Made by a program: the position numbers and the translations under genes. A DNA stretch of 64,000 nucleotides from Taudactylus pleione (lineage: Eukaryota > Chordata > Amphibia > Anura > Myobatrachidae), in contig JAUIMM010000188.1 in NCBI GenBank assembly GCA_031769625.1, forward strand, positions 10,717,001 to 10,781,000, in the 5' to 3' direction. The notes below the pieces were generated by a model. The model searched no databases. It saw only the letters and a list, made by a program, of their open reading frames with translations, and was not told the origin of the DNA. This document shows positions 1 to 10,579 of the stretch, in pieces; the stretch's first letter is position 1; each line of letters opens with the position of its first letter.

Positions 1-952
1 TCCAGTGCTCCTGTGCCCTCCTCCTCAGCACATCCCAGCACTTCTGCATCCAGTGCTCCTGTCCCTCCTTCTCAGCACAGCCCAGCACTTCTTCATCCAG
101 CAATCCTGTCCCCTCCTCCTCAGCACAGCCCAGCCAAGCTCTACATCCAGTGCTCCTGTCCCCTCTTCATCAGCACAGCCCAGCAGTTCAGCATCCAGCA
201 CTCCTGTCCCCTCCTCCTCAGCACAGCCTAGCCTAGCTCTACATCCAGTGATCCTGTCCCCTCCTCCTCTACAGAGCCCAGCACTTCTGCATCCTGTGGT
301 CCTGTCCCTGCTCCTCTGCACAGCCCAGCACTTCTGCATCCAGTGCTCCTGTCCCCTCCTCCTCAGGACATCCCAGCACTTCTGCATCCAGTGCTCCTGT
401 CCCTCCTCCTCAGCACAGCCCAGCCTAGCTCTACATCCAGCACTCCTGTCCCTCCTCCTCTGCACAGCCCAGCACTTCTGCATCCAGTGCTCCTGTCCCC
501 TCCTCCTCAGCACAGCCCAGCCTAGCTCTACATCCAGCACTCCTGTCCCTCCTCCTCTGCACAGCCCAGCACTTCAGCATCCAGCGCTCCAGTCCCCTCT
601 TCCTCAGCACAGCCCAGCACTTCTACATCCAGTGCTCCTGTCCTCTCCTCCTCAGCACATCCCAGCACTTCTGCATCCAGTGCTCCTGTCCCTCCTCCTC
701 AGCACAGCCCAGCCTAGCTCTACATCCAACACTCCTGTCCCTCCTCCTCTGCACAGCCCAGCACTTCTGCATCCAGCGCTCCTGTCCCCTCTTCCTCAGC
801 ACAGCCCAGCACTTCTACATCCAGTGCTCCTGTCCTCTCCTCCTCAGCACAGCCCAGTAGTTCAGCATCCAGCACTCCTGTCCCCTCCTCCTCAGCACAG
901 CCCAGCCTAGCTCTACATCCAGTGATCCTGTACCCTCCTCCTCTACAGAGCC

Positions 953-1000
953 CAGCACTTCTGCATCCAGTGCTCCTGTCCCCTCCTCCTCAGCACAGCC
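953..1000 (+). repeat. Reference copy of the canonical 48-bp monomer
   Basis: This copy matches the majority base at every position I compared and serves as the coordinate reference for variants. Positions 1-20 are the 'head', which contains AGCACT and AGTGCT in inverted orientation 9 nt apart. Positions 21-40 are a pyrimidine-rich tract with a CCCC run that drops to CCC in 47-bp monomers. Positions 41-48 are gcacagcc. Read in frame it gives the 16-residue [16 protein letters not shown]. The other two forward registers give [20 protein letters not shown] and [20 protein letters not shown] peptides. There is no ATG on the plus strand of this monomer. Confidence 0.93.
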
Positions 1001-1699
1001 CAGCACTTCTGCATCCAGTGCTCCTGTCCCTGCTCCTCAGCACAGCCCTGCACTTCTGCATCCAGTGCTCCTGTCCCCTCCTCCTCTGCACAGCCCAGCA
1101 CTTCTGCATCCAGTGCTCCTGTCCCCTCCTCCTCAGCACAGCCCAGCCTAGCTAAACATCCAGCACTCCTGTCCCTCCTCCTCTGCACTGCCCAGCACTT
1201 CTGCATCCAGCGCTCCTGTTCCCTCTTCCTCAGCACAGCCCAGCACTTATACATCCAGTGCTCCTGTCCTCTCCTCCTCAGCACAGCCCAGTAGTTCAGC
1301 ATCCAGTGCTCCTGTCCCTCCTCCTCAGCACAGCCCAGCCTAACTCTACATCCAGCACTCCTGTTCCCTCCTCCTCAGCACAGCCCAGCACTTCTGCATC
1401 CAGTGCTCCTGTGCCCTCCTCCTCAGCACAGCCCAGCACTTCTTCATCCAGCACTCCTGTCCCCTCCTCCTCAGCACAGCACAGCCTAGCTCTGCATCCA
1501 GTGATCCTGTCCCTCCTCCTCTACACAGCCCAGCACTTCAGCATCCAGTGCTCCTGTCCCCTCCTCCTCTACGCAGCCCAGCTCTTCTGCATCCAGTGCT
1601 CCTGTCCCTGCTCCTCAGCACAGCACAGCACTTCTGCATCCAGTGCTCCTGTCCCCTCCTCCTCAGCACATCCCAGCACTTCTGCATCCAGTCCTCCTG

Positions 1700-4585
1700 T
1701 CCCTCCTCCTCTGCACAGCCCAGCACTTCTGCATCCAGTGCTCCTGTCCCCTCCTCCTCAGCACAGCCCAGCACTTCTACATCCAGTGCTCCTGTCCCCT
1801 CCTCCGCAGCACAGCCCAGTATTTCAGCATCCAGCACTCCTGTCCCCTCCTCCTCAGCACAGCCCAGCCTAGCTCTACATCCAGTGATCCTGTACCCTCC
1901 TCCTCTACAGAGCCCAGCACTTATACATCCAGTGCTCATGTCCTCTCCTCCTCAGGACATCCCAGCACTTCTGCATCCAGTGCTCCTGTCCCTCCTCCTC
2001 AGCACAGCCCAGCCTAGCTCTACATCCAGCACTCCTGTCCCTCCTCCTCTGCACAGCCCAGCTCTTCTGCATCCAGTGCTCCTGTCCCCTCCTCCTCAGC
2101 ACAGCCCAGCCTAGCTCTACATCCAGCACTCCTGTCCCTCCTCCTCTGCACAGCCCAGCACTTCTGCATCCAGCGCTCCTGTCCCCTCTTCCTCAGCACA
2201 GCCCAGCACTTCTACATTGAGTGCTCCTGTCCTCTCCTCCTCAGCACATCCCAGCACTTCTGCATCCAGTGCTCCTGTCCCTCCTCCTCAGCACAGCCCA
2301 GCCTAGCTCTACATCCAGCACTCCTGTCCCTCCTCCTCTGCACAGCCCAGCACTTCTGCATCCAGGGCTCCTGTTCCCTTTTCCTCAGCACAGCCCAGCA
2401 CTTCTACATCCAGTGCTCCTGTCCTCTCCTCCTCAGCACAGCCCAGTAGTTCAGCATCCAGCACTCCTGTCCCCTCCTCCTCAGCACAGCCCAGCCTAGC
2501 TCTACATCCAGTGATCCTGTCCCCTCCTCCTCAGCACAGCCCAGCACTTCTGCATCCAGTGCTCCTGTCCCTACTCCTCAGCACAGCCCAGCACTTCTGC
2601 ATCCAGTGCTCCTGTTCCCTCCTCCTCAGCACAGCCCAGCACTTCTGCATCCAGTGCTCCTGTGCCCTCCTCCTCAGCACATCCCAGCACTTCTGCATCT
2701 AGTGCTCCTGTCCTCTCCTCCTCAGCACATCCCAGCACTTCTGCATCCAGTGCTCCTGTCCCTCCTCCTCAGCACAGCCCAGCCTAGCTCTACATCCAGC
2801 ACTCCTGTCCCTCCTCCTCTGCACAGCCCAGCACTTCTGCATCCAGCGCTCCTGTCCCCTCTTCCTCAGCACAGCCCAGCACTTCTACATCCAGTGCTCC
2901 TGTCCTCTCCTCCTCAGCACAGCCCAGTAGTTCAGCATCCAGCATTCCTGTCCCCTCCTCCTCAGCACAGCCCAGCCTAGCTCTACATCCAGCACTCCTG
3001 TCCCTCCTCCTCTGCACAGCCCAGCAATTCTGCATCCAGTGCTCCTGTCCCCTCCTCCTCAGCACACCCCAGCACTTCTGCATCCAGTGCTCCTGTCCCT
3101 CCTCCTCTGCACAGCCCAGCACTTCTGCATCCAGTGCTCCTGTCCCTGCTCCTCTGCACAGCCCAGCACTTCTGCATCCAGTGCTCCTGTCCCCTCCTCC
3201 TCAGCACAGCCCAGCACTTCTACATCCAGTGCTCCTGTCCCCTCCTCCGCAGCACAGCCCAGTATTTCAGCATCCAGCACTCCTGTCCCCTCCTCCTCAG
3301 CACAGCCCAGCCTAGCTCTACATCCAGTGATCCTGTACCCTCCTCCTCTACAGAGCCCAGCACTTATACATCCAGTGCTCATGTCCTCTCCTCCTCAGGA
3401 CATCCCAGCACTTCTGCATCCAGTGCTCCTGTCCGTCCTCCTCAGCACAGCCCAGCCTAGCTCTACATCCAGCACTCCTGTCCCTCCTCCTCTGCACAGC
3501 CCAGCTCTTCTGCATCCAGTGCTCCTGTCCCCTCCTCCTCAGCACAGCCCAGCCTAGCTCTACATCCAGCACTCCTGTCCCTCCTCCTCTGCACAGCCCA
3601 GCACTTCTGCATCCAGCGCTCCTGTCCCCTCTTCCTCAGCACAGCCCAGCACTTCTACATTGAGTGCTCCTGTCCTCTCCTCCTCAGCACATCCCAGCAC
3701 TTCTGCATCCAGTGCTCCTGTCCCTCCTCCTCAGCACAGCCCAGCCTAGCTCTACATCCAGCACTCCTGTCCCTTCTCCTCTGCACAGCCCAGCACTTCT
3801 GCATCCAGGGCTCCTGTTCCCTCTTCCTCAGCACAGCCCAGCACTTCTACATCCAGTGCTCCTGTCCTCTCCTCCTCAGCACAGCCCAGTAGTTCAGCAT
3901 CCAGCACTCCTGTCCTCTCCTCCTCAGCACAGCCCAGCCTAGCTCTACATCCAGTGATCCTGTCCCCTCCTCCTCAGCACAGCCCAGCACTTCTGCATCC
4001 AGTGCTCCTGTCCCTACTCCTCAGCACAGCCCAGCACTTCTGCATCCAGTGCTCCTGTTCCCTCCTCCTCAGCACAGCCCAGCACTTCTGCATCCAGTGC
4101 TCCTGTGCCCTCCTCCTCAGCACATCCCAGCACTTCTGCATCTAGTGCTCCTGTCCTCTCCTCCTCAGCACATCCCAGCACTTCTGCATCCAGTGCTCCT
4201 GTCCCTCCTCCTCAGCACAGCCCAGCCTAGCTCTACATCCAGCACTCCTGTCCCTCCTCCTCTGCACAGCCCAGCACTTCTGCATCCAGCGCTCCTGTCC
4301 CCTCTTCCTCAGCACAGCCCAGCACTTCTACATCCAGTGCTCCTGTCCTCTCCTCCTCAGCACAGCCCAGTAGTTCAGCATCCAGCATTCCTGTCCCCTC
4401 CTCCTCAGCACAGCCCAGCCTAGCTCTACATCCAGCACTCCTGTCCCTCCTCCTCTGCACAGCCCAGCAATTCTGCATCCAGTGCTCCTGTCCCCTCCTC
4501 CTCAGCACACCCCAGCACTTCTGCATCCAGTGCTCCTGTCCCTCCTCCTCTGCACAGCCCAGCACTTCTGCATCCAGTGCTCCTG
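1700..4585. repeat. Tandem duplication, 1,443-bp period
   Basis: Two adjacent copies lie at roughly 1,700-3,142 and 3,143-4,585. Landmarks recur exactly 1,443 bp apart: the acattgag monomer, the ctactcctcagcac monomer and the stretch around 2,606 and 4,049. Small differences exist, such as gtccctcctcctctg near 1,705 against gtccctgctcctctg near 3,148. The related block at 44,900-46,370 has only one copy, so the duplication arose in, or was lost from, one lineage after the larger segments split. Breakpoints are approximate because any monomer boundary fits. Confidence 0.88.
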
Positions 4586-5039
4586 TCCCTGCTCCTCAGC
4601 ACGGCCCAGCACTTCTGCATCCAGTGCTCGTGTCCCCTCCTCCTCAGCACATCGCAGCACTTCTGCATCCAGTGCTCCTGTCCTTGCTCCTCAGCACAGC
4701 CCAGCACTTCTGCATCCAGTGCTCCTGTTCCCTCCTCCTCAGCACAGCCCAGCACTTCTGCATCCAGTGCTCCTGTGCCCTCCTCCTCAGCACATCCCAG
4801 CACTTCTTCATCCAGCACTCCTGTCCCCTCCTCCTCAGCACAGCCCAGCCTAGCTCTACATCCAGTGATCCTGTCCCTCCTCCTCTACACAGCCCAGCAC
4901 TTCTGCATCCAGTGCTCCTGTCCCTGCTCCTCAGCACGGCCCAGCACTTCTGCATCCAGTGCTCGTGTCCCCTCCTCCTCAGCACATCGCAGCACTTCTG
5001 CATCCAGTGCTCCTGTCCCTGCTCCTCAGCACAGCCCAG

Positions 5040-7125
5040 CACTTCTGCATCCAGCACTCCTGTCCCCTCCTCAGCAGAGCCCAGCACTTCTGCATCCAGT
5101 GCTCCTGTCCCCTCCTCCTTAGCACAGCCCAGCACTTCTGCATCCAGTGCTCCTGTCCCTTCTCCTCAGCACAGACCAGCACTTAAATATCCAGTGCTCC
5201 TGTCCCCTGCTCCTCAGCAAGGCCCAGCACTTCTGCATCCACTGCTCCTGTCCCTCCTCCTCAGCACAGCCCAGCACTTCTGCATCCAGTGCTCCTGTCC
5301 CCTCCTCCTCAGCACAGCCCAGCACTCCTGTCCCTCCTTCTCAGCACAGCCCAGCACTTCTGCATCCAGAGCTCCTGTCCTTCTCCTCAGCACAGTACAG
5401 TAGTTCTACATCCAGTGCTCCTGTCCCCTCCTCCTCTGCACAGCCCAGCACTCCTGTCCCTCCTCCTCAGCACAGCACAGCACTCCTGTCCCTCCTCCTC
5501 AGCACAGCCCAGCACTTCTGCATCCAGTGCTCCTGTCCCCTCCTCCTCAGCACAGTCCAGCACTTCTGCATCCAGTACTCCTGTCCCCTGCTCCTCAGCA
5601 CATCCCAGCACTTCTGCATCCAGCGCTCCTGTCCCCTCCTCCTCAGCACAGCCCAGCACTTCTGCATACAGTGCTCCTGTCCCCTAATCCTCACCACAAC
5701 CCAGCCTAGCTCTACATCCAGTGATCCTGTACCTCCTCCTCAGCCCAGCCCAGCACTTCTGATCCAGTGCTCCTGTCCCTCCTCCTCAACACATCCCAGC
5801 ACTTCTGCAACCAGTGCTCCTGTCCCCTCCTCCTCTGCACAGCCCAGCACTTCAGCATCCAGTGCTCCTGTCCCTTTTTCCTCAGCACAGCCCAGCACTT
5901 CTACATCCAGTGCTTCTGTCCCCTCCTCCTCAGCACAGCCCAGCACTTCCGAATCCAGCGCTCCTGTCACTGCTCCTCTACACAGCCCAGCAGTTCTACA
6001 TCCAGTGCCCCTGTCCCTCCTCCTCTGCACACCCCAGCACTTCTGCATCCAGTGCTCCTGTCCCCTTCTCCTCTGCACACCCCAGCACTTCGGCATCCAT
6101 TGCTCCTGTCCCCTCCTCCTCAGCACAGCCCAGCTTAGCTCTACATCCAGTGCTCCTGTCCTCTCCTCCTCAGGACAGCCTAGCACCTGCATCCAGTGCT
6201 CCTGTCCCTCCTCCTCAGCACAGCCCAGCACTTCTGCGTCCAGCTCTCCTGTCCCTGCTCCTCTGTACAGCCCAGGACTTCTGTATCCAGCACTCCTGTC
6301 CCCTCCTCCTCTGCACAGCCCAGCACTTCTGTATCCATTGCTCCTGTCCCCTCCTTCTCAGCATAGACCACCACTTCTACATCCAGTGCTCCTGTCCCCT
6401 CCTCCGCAGCACAGCCCAGCACTTCTACATCCAGTGCTCCTGTCCCTTCCTCCTCAGAGCAGCCCAGCACTTCTGTATCCAGTGCTCCTGTCCCCTCCTC
6501 CTCAGCACAGCCCAGCACTTCTGCATCCAGCTCTCCTGTCCCCTCCTCCGCAGCACAGCCCAGCACTTCTGCATCCAGCACTCTTGTCCCTCCTCCTCTG
6601 CACAGCCCAGGACTTCTACATCTAGCGCTCCTGTCCCTACTCCTCAGCATAGACCAGCACTTCTACATCCAGTGCTCCTGTCCCCTCCTCCTCAGCACAG
6701 CCCAGCACTTCTACATCCAGCACTCCTATCCCCTCCTCCACAGCACAGCCCAGCACTTCTGCATCCAGCACTCCTGTCCCTCCTCCTCTGCACAGCCCAG
6801 CACTTCTGCATCCAGCACTCCTGTCCCCTCCTCCACAGCACAGCCCAGCACTTCTGCATCCAGCACTCCTGTCCCCTCCTCCGCAGCACAGCCAAGCACT
6901 TCTGCATCCAGCACTCCTGTCCCTCCTCCTTTGCACAGCCCAGCACTACTACATCCAGCGCTCCTGTCCCCTCCTCCGCAGCACAGCCAAGCACTTCTGC
7001 ATCCAGCTCTCCTGTCCCTCCTCCTCTGCACAGCCCAGCACTTCTACATCCAGTGCTCCTGTCCCCTCCTCCTCTGCACAGCCCAGCACTTCTGCAACCA
7101 GCACTCCTGTCCCCTCCTCCTCAGC
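5040..7125. repeat. Module B, copy 1
   Basis: The module opens near the short cctcctcagcagagccc monomer (about 5,070). It continues with the taaatat marker at 5,184-5,190 and three 32-bp truncated monomers at 5,320-5,509, then a 46-bp monomer with cttctgatcc at about 5,757. It ends in monomers with ccgcagcacagccaagcac. Near-identical modules lie 4,547 bp (9.7 kb), 41,780 bp (46.9 kb) and 48,544 bp (53.7 kb) downstream. Unlike module A, it has few cctagctct monomers. Confidence 0.87.
5320..5509. repeat. Truncated 32-bp monomers, B copy 1
   Basis: Three 32-bp monomers lie at 5,320-5,351, 5,446-5,477 and 5,478-5,509. Each goes straight from cagcact to cctgtccctcc and lacks 15 bp of the head. 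A 47-bp monomer minus 15 bp is exactly 32, the result expected from deletion between the two AGCACT direct repeats in monomers of the 'cagcactcc' type. The same three positions recur in every module B core. Confidence 0.9.
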
Positions 7126-9620
7126 ACAGCCCAGCCTAGCTCTACATCCAGCACTCCTGTCCCTCCTCCTCTGCACAGCCCAGCACTTCTGCATCCAGCG
7201 CTCCTGTCCCCTCTTCCTCAGCACAGCCCAGCACTTCTACATCCAGTGCTCCTGTCCTCTCCTCCTCAGCACAGCCCAGTAGTTCAGCATCCAGTGCTCC
7301 TGTCCCTCCTCCTCAGCACAGCCCAGCCTAACTCTACATCCAGCACTCCTGTTCCCTCCTCCTCAGCACAGCCCAGCACTTCTGCATCCAGTGCTCCTGT
7401 GCCCTCCTCCTCAGAACAGCCCAGCACTTCTTCATCCAGCACTCCTGTCCCCTCCTCCTCAGCACAGCCCAGCCTAGCTCTGCATCCAGTGATCCTGTCC
7501 CTCCTCCTCTACACAGCCCAGCACTTCAGCATCCAGTGCTCCTGTCCCCTCCTCCTCTACGCAGCCCAGCTCTTCTGCATCCAGTGCTCCTGTCCCTGCT
7601 CCTCTGCACAGCCCAGCACTTCTGCATCCAGTGCTCCTGTCCCCTCCTCCTCAGCACATCCCAGCACTTCTGCATCCAGTGCTCCTGTCCCTCCTCCTCT
7701 GCACAGCCCAGCACTTCTGCATCCAGTGCTCCTGTCCCCTCCTCCTCAGCACAGCCCAGCACTTCTACATCCAGTGCTCCTGTCCCCTCCTCCGCAGCAC
7801 AGCCCAGTATTTCAGCATCCAGCACTCCTGTCCCCTCCTCCTCAGCACAGCCCAGCCTAGCTCTACATCCAGTGATCCTGTACCCTCCTCCTCTACAGAG
7901 CCCAGCACTTATACATCCAGTGCCCATGTCCTCTCCTCCTCAGGACATCCCAGCACTTCTGCATCCAGTGCTCCTGTCCCTCCTCCTCAGCACAGCCCAG
8001 CCTAGCTCTACATCCAGCACTCCTGTCCCTCCTCCTCTGCACAGCCCAGCACTTCTGCATCCAGTGCTACTGTCCCCTCCTCCTCAGCACAGCCCAGCCT
8101 AGCTCTACATCCAGCACTCCTGTCCCTCCTCCTCTGCACTGCCCAGCACTTCTGCATCCAGCGCTCCTGTCCCCTCTTCCACAGCACAGCCCAGCACTTC
8201 TACATTGAGTGCTCCTGTCCTCTCCTCCTCAGCACATCCCAGCACTTCTGCATCCAGTGCTCCTGTCCCTCCTCCTCAGCACAGCCCAGCCTAGCTCTAC
8301 ATCCAGCACTCCTGTCCCTCCTCCTCTGCACAGCCCAGCACTTCTGCAATCAGGGCTCCTGTCCCCTCTTCCTCAGCACAGCCCAGCACTTCTACATCCA
8401 GTGCTCCTGTCCTCTCCTCCTCAGCACAGCCCAGTAGTTCAGCATCCAGCACTCCTGTCCCCTCCTCCTCAGCACAGCCCAGCCTAGCTCTGCATCCTGT
8501 GATCCTGTACCCTCCTCCTCTACAGAGCCCAGCACTTCTACATCCAGTGCTCGTGTCCTCTCCTCCTCAGCACAGCCCAGCACTTCTGCATCCAGTGCTC
8601 CTGTCCCTCCTCCTCAGCACAGCCCAGCCTAGCTCTACATCCAGTGCTCCTGTCCCCTCTTCCTCAGCACAGCCCAGCAGTTCTGCATCCAGTGCTCCTG
8701 TCCCCTCCTCCTCAGCACAGCCCAGCGCTTCTGCAGCCAGTGCTCCTGTCCCTTCTCCTCAGCACAGCCCAGCCTAGCTCTACATCCAGTGATCCTGTCC
8801 CTCCTCCCCTACACAGCCCAGCACTTCAGCATCCAGTGCTCCTGTCCCCTCCTCCTCTACACAGCCCAGCACTTCTGCATCCAGTGCTCCTGTCCCTGCT
8901 CCTTTGCACAGCCCAGCGCTTCTGCAGCCAGTGCTCCTGTCCCCTCCTCCTCAGCACAGCCCAGCCTAGCTCTACATCCAGTGATCCTGTCCCTCCTCCT
9001 CTACACAGCCCAGCACTTCAGCATCCAGTGCTCCTGTCCCCTCCTCCTCTACACAGCCCAGCACTTCTGCATTCAGTGCTCCTGTCCCTGCTCCTCAGCA
9101 CAGCCCAGCACTTCTGCATCCAGTGCTCCTGTCCCCTCCGCCTCAGCACACCCCAGCACTTCTGCATCCAGTGCTCCTGTCCCTCCTCCTCTGCACAGCC
9201 CAGCACTTCTGCATCCAGTGCTCCTGTCCCTGCTCCTCAGCACGGCCCAGCACTTCTGCATCCAGTGCTCCTGTCCCCTCCTCCTCAGCACATCGCCGCA
9301 CTTCTGCATCCAGTGCTCCTGTCCTTGCTCCTCAGCACAGCCCAGCACTTCTGCATCCAGTGCTCCTGTTCCCTCCTCCTCAGCACAGCCCAGCACTTCT
9401 TCATCCAGCACTCCTGTCCCCTCCTCCTCAGCACAGCCCAGCCTAGCTCTACATCCAGTGATCCTGTCCCTTCTCCTCTACACAGCCCAGCACTTCTGCA
9501 TCCAGTGCTCCTGTCCCTGCTCCTCAGCACAGCCCAGCACTTCTGCATCCAGTGCTCCTGTCCCTGCTCCTCAGCACAGCCCATCACTTCTGCATCCAGC
9601 TCTCCTGTCCCTGCTCCTCT
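7125..9620. repeat. Module A, copy 2
   Basis: The switch from B to A falls where ctgcaaccagcactcc is followed by a cctagctct monomer. The acattgag marker is at about 8,203. This copy has private monomers, including cttctgcaatcagggctcc near 8,343 and cttctgcagccagtgctcc near 8,730. The block from 7,125 into the next module B is repeated at 60,909 to the window end at an offset of 53,784 bp, with only scattered substitutions and one 45-bp length difference near 9,640/63,430. Confidence 0.85.
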
Positions 9621-9866
9621 GCACAGCCCAGCACTTCTGCATCCAGTGCTCCTGTCCCCTCCTCCTTAGCACAGCCCAGCACTTCTGCATCCAGTGCTCC
9701 TGTCCCTTCTCCTCAGCACAGACCAGCACTTAAATATCCAGTGCTCCTGTCCCCTGCTCCTCAGCAAGGCCCAGCACTTCTGCATCCACTGCTCCTGTCC
9801 CTCCTCCTCAGCACAGCCCAGCACTTCTGCATCCAGTGCTCCTGTCCCCTCCTCCTCAGCACAGCC

Positions 9867-10056
9867 CAGCACTCCTGTCCCTCCTCCTCAGCACAGCCCA
9901 GCACTTCTGCATCCAGTGCTCCTGTCCTTCTCCTCAGCACAGTACAGTAGTTCTACATCCAGTGCTCCTGTCCCCTCCTCCTCTGCACAGCCCAGCACTC
10001 CTGTCCCTCCTCCTCAGCACAGCACAGCACTCCTGTCCCTCCTCCTCAGCACAGCC
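9867..10056. repeat. Truncated 32-bp monomers, B core at 9.7 kb
   Basis: This is the 4,547-bp-shifted copy of the cluster at 5,320-5,509. It has the same three 32-bp monomers and lies 136 bp after the taaatat marker at 9,731. The first truncated monomer reads cctcctcctcagc here where copy 1 reads cctccttctcagc. Confidence 0.88.
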
Positions 10057-10579
10057 CAGCACTTCTGCATCCAGTGCTCCTGTCCCCTCCTCCTCAGCAC
10101 AGTCCAGCACTTCTGCATCCAGTACTCCTGTCCCCTGCTCCTCAGCACATCCCAGCACTTCTGCATCCAGCGCTCCTGTCCCCTCCTCCTCAGCACAGCC
10201 CAGCACTTCTGCATCCAGTGCTCCTGTCCCCTAATCCTCACCACAACCCAGCCTAGCTCTACATCCAGTGATCCTGTCCCTCCTCCTCAGCCCAGCCCAG
10301 CACTTCTGATCCAGTGCTCCTGTCCCTCCTCCTCAACACATCCCAGCACTTCTGCAACCAATGCTCCTGTCCCCTCCTCCTCTGCACAGCCCAGCACTTC
10401 AGCATCCAGTGCTCCTGTCCCTTTTTCCTCAGCACAGCCCAGCACTTCTACAGCCAGTGCTTCTGTCCCCTCCTCCTCAGCACAGCCCAGCACTTCTGAA
10501 TCCAGCGCTCCTGTCACTGCTCCTCTGCACAGCCCAGCAGTTCTACATCCAGTGCCCCTGTCCCTCCTCCTCTGCACAC

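Larger units (their letters stand above)
1..5040. repeat. Module A, copy 1 (left edge cut)
   Basis: This block is rich in 49-50-bp monomers with cctagctct in the head and in tgatcctgtaccctcctcct monomers. It carries the module A marker acattgag at about 2,215 and, after an internal duplication, again at about 3,658. The block matches 43,224 onward at an offset of 43,223 bp. After the internal 1,443-bp duplication the offset becomes 41,780 bp. The left end is simply the window edge. Confidence 0.85.

Noticed and set aside
953..1000. RE1/NRSF-like half site (tcagcac) in the monomer
   Set aside because: Only the left half resembles the motif; the second half (ggacagc type) is missing at any usual spacing.
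5757..5800. Possible novel element at the cttctgatcc monomer
   Set aside because: It is an ordinary monomer lacking two bases (ca) and is copied in the B cores I compared at this position.
6088..6110. CENP-B box-like sequence in the cttcggcatccattgctcc monomers
   Set aside because: The TTCG half is present, but the required A and the CGGG half are absent, so it does not fit the box.
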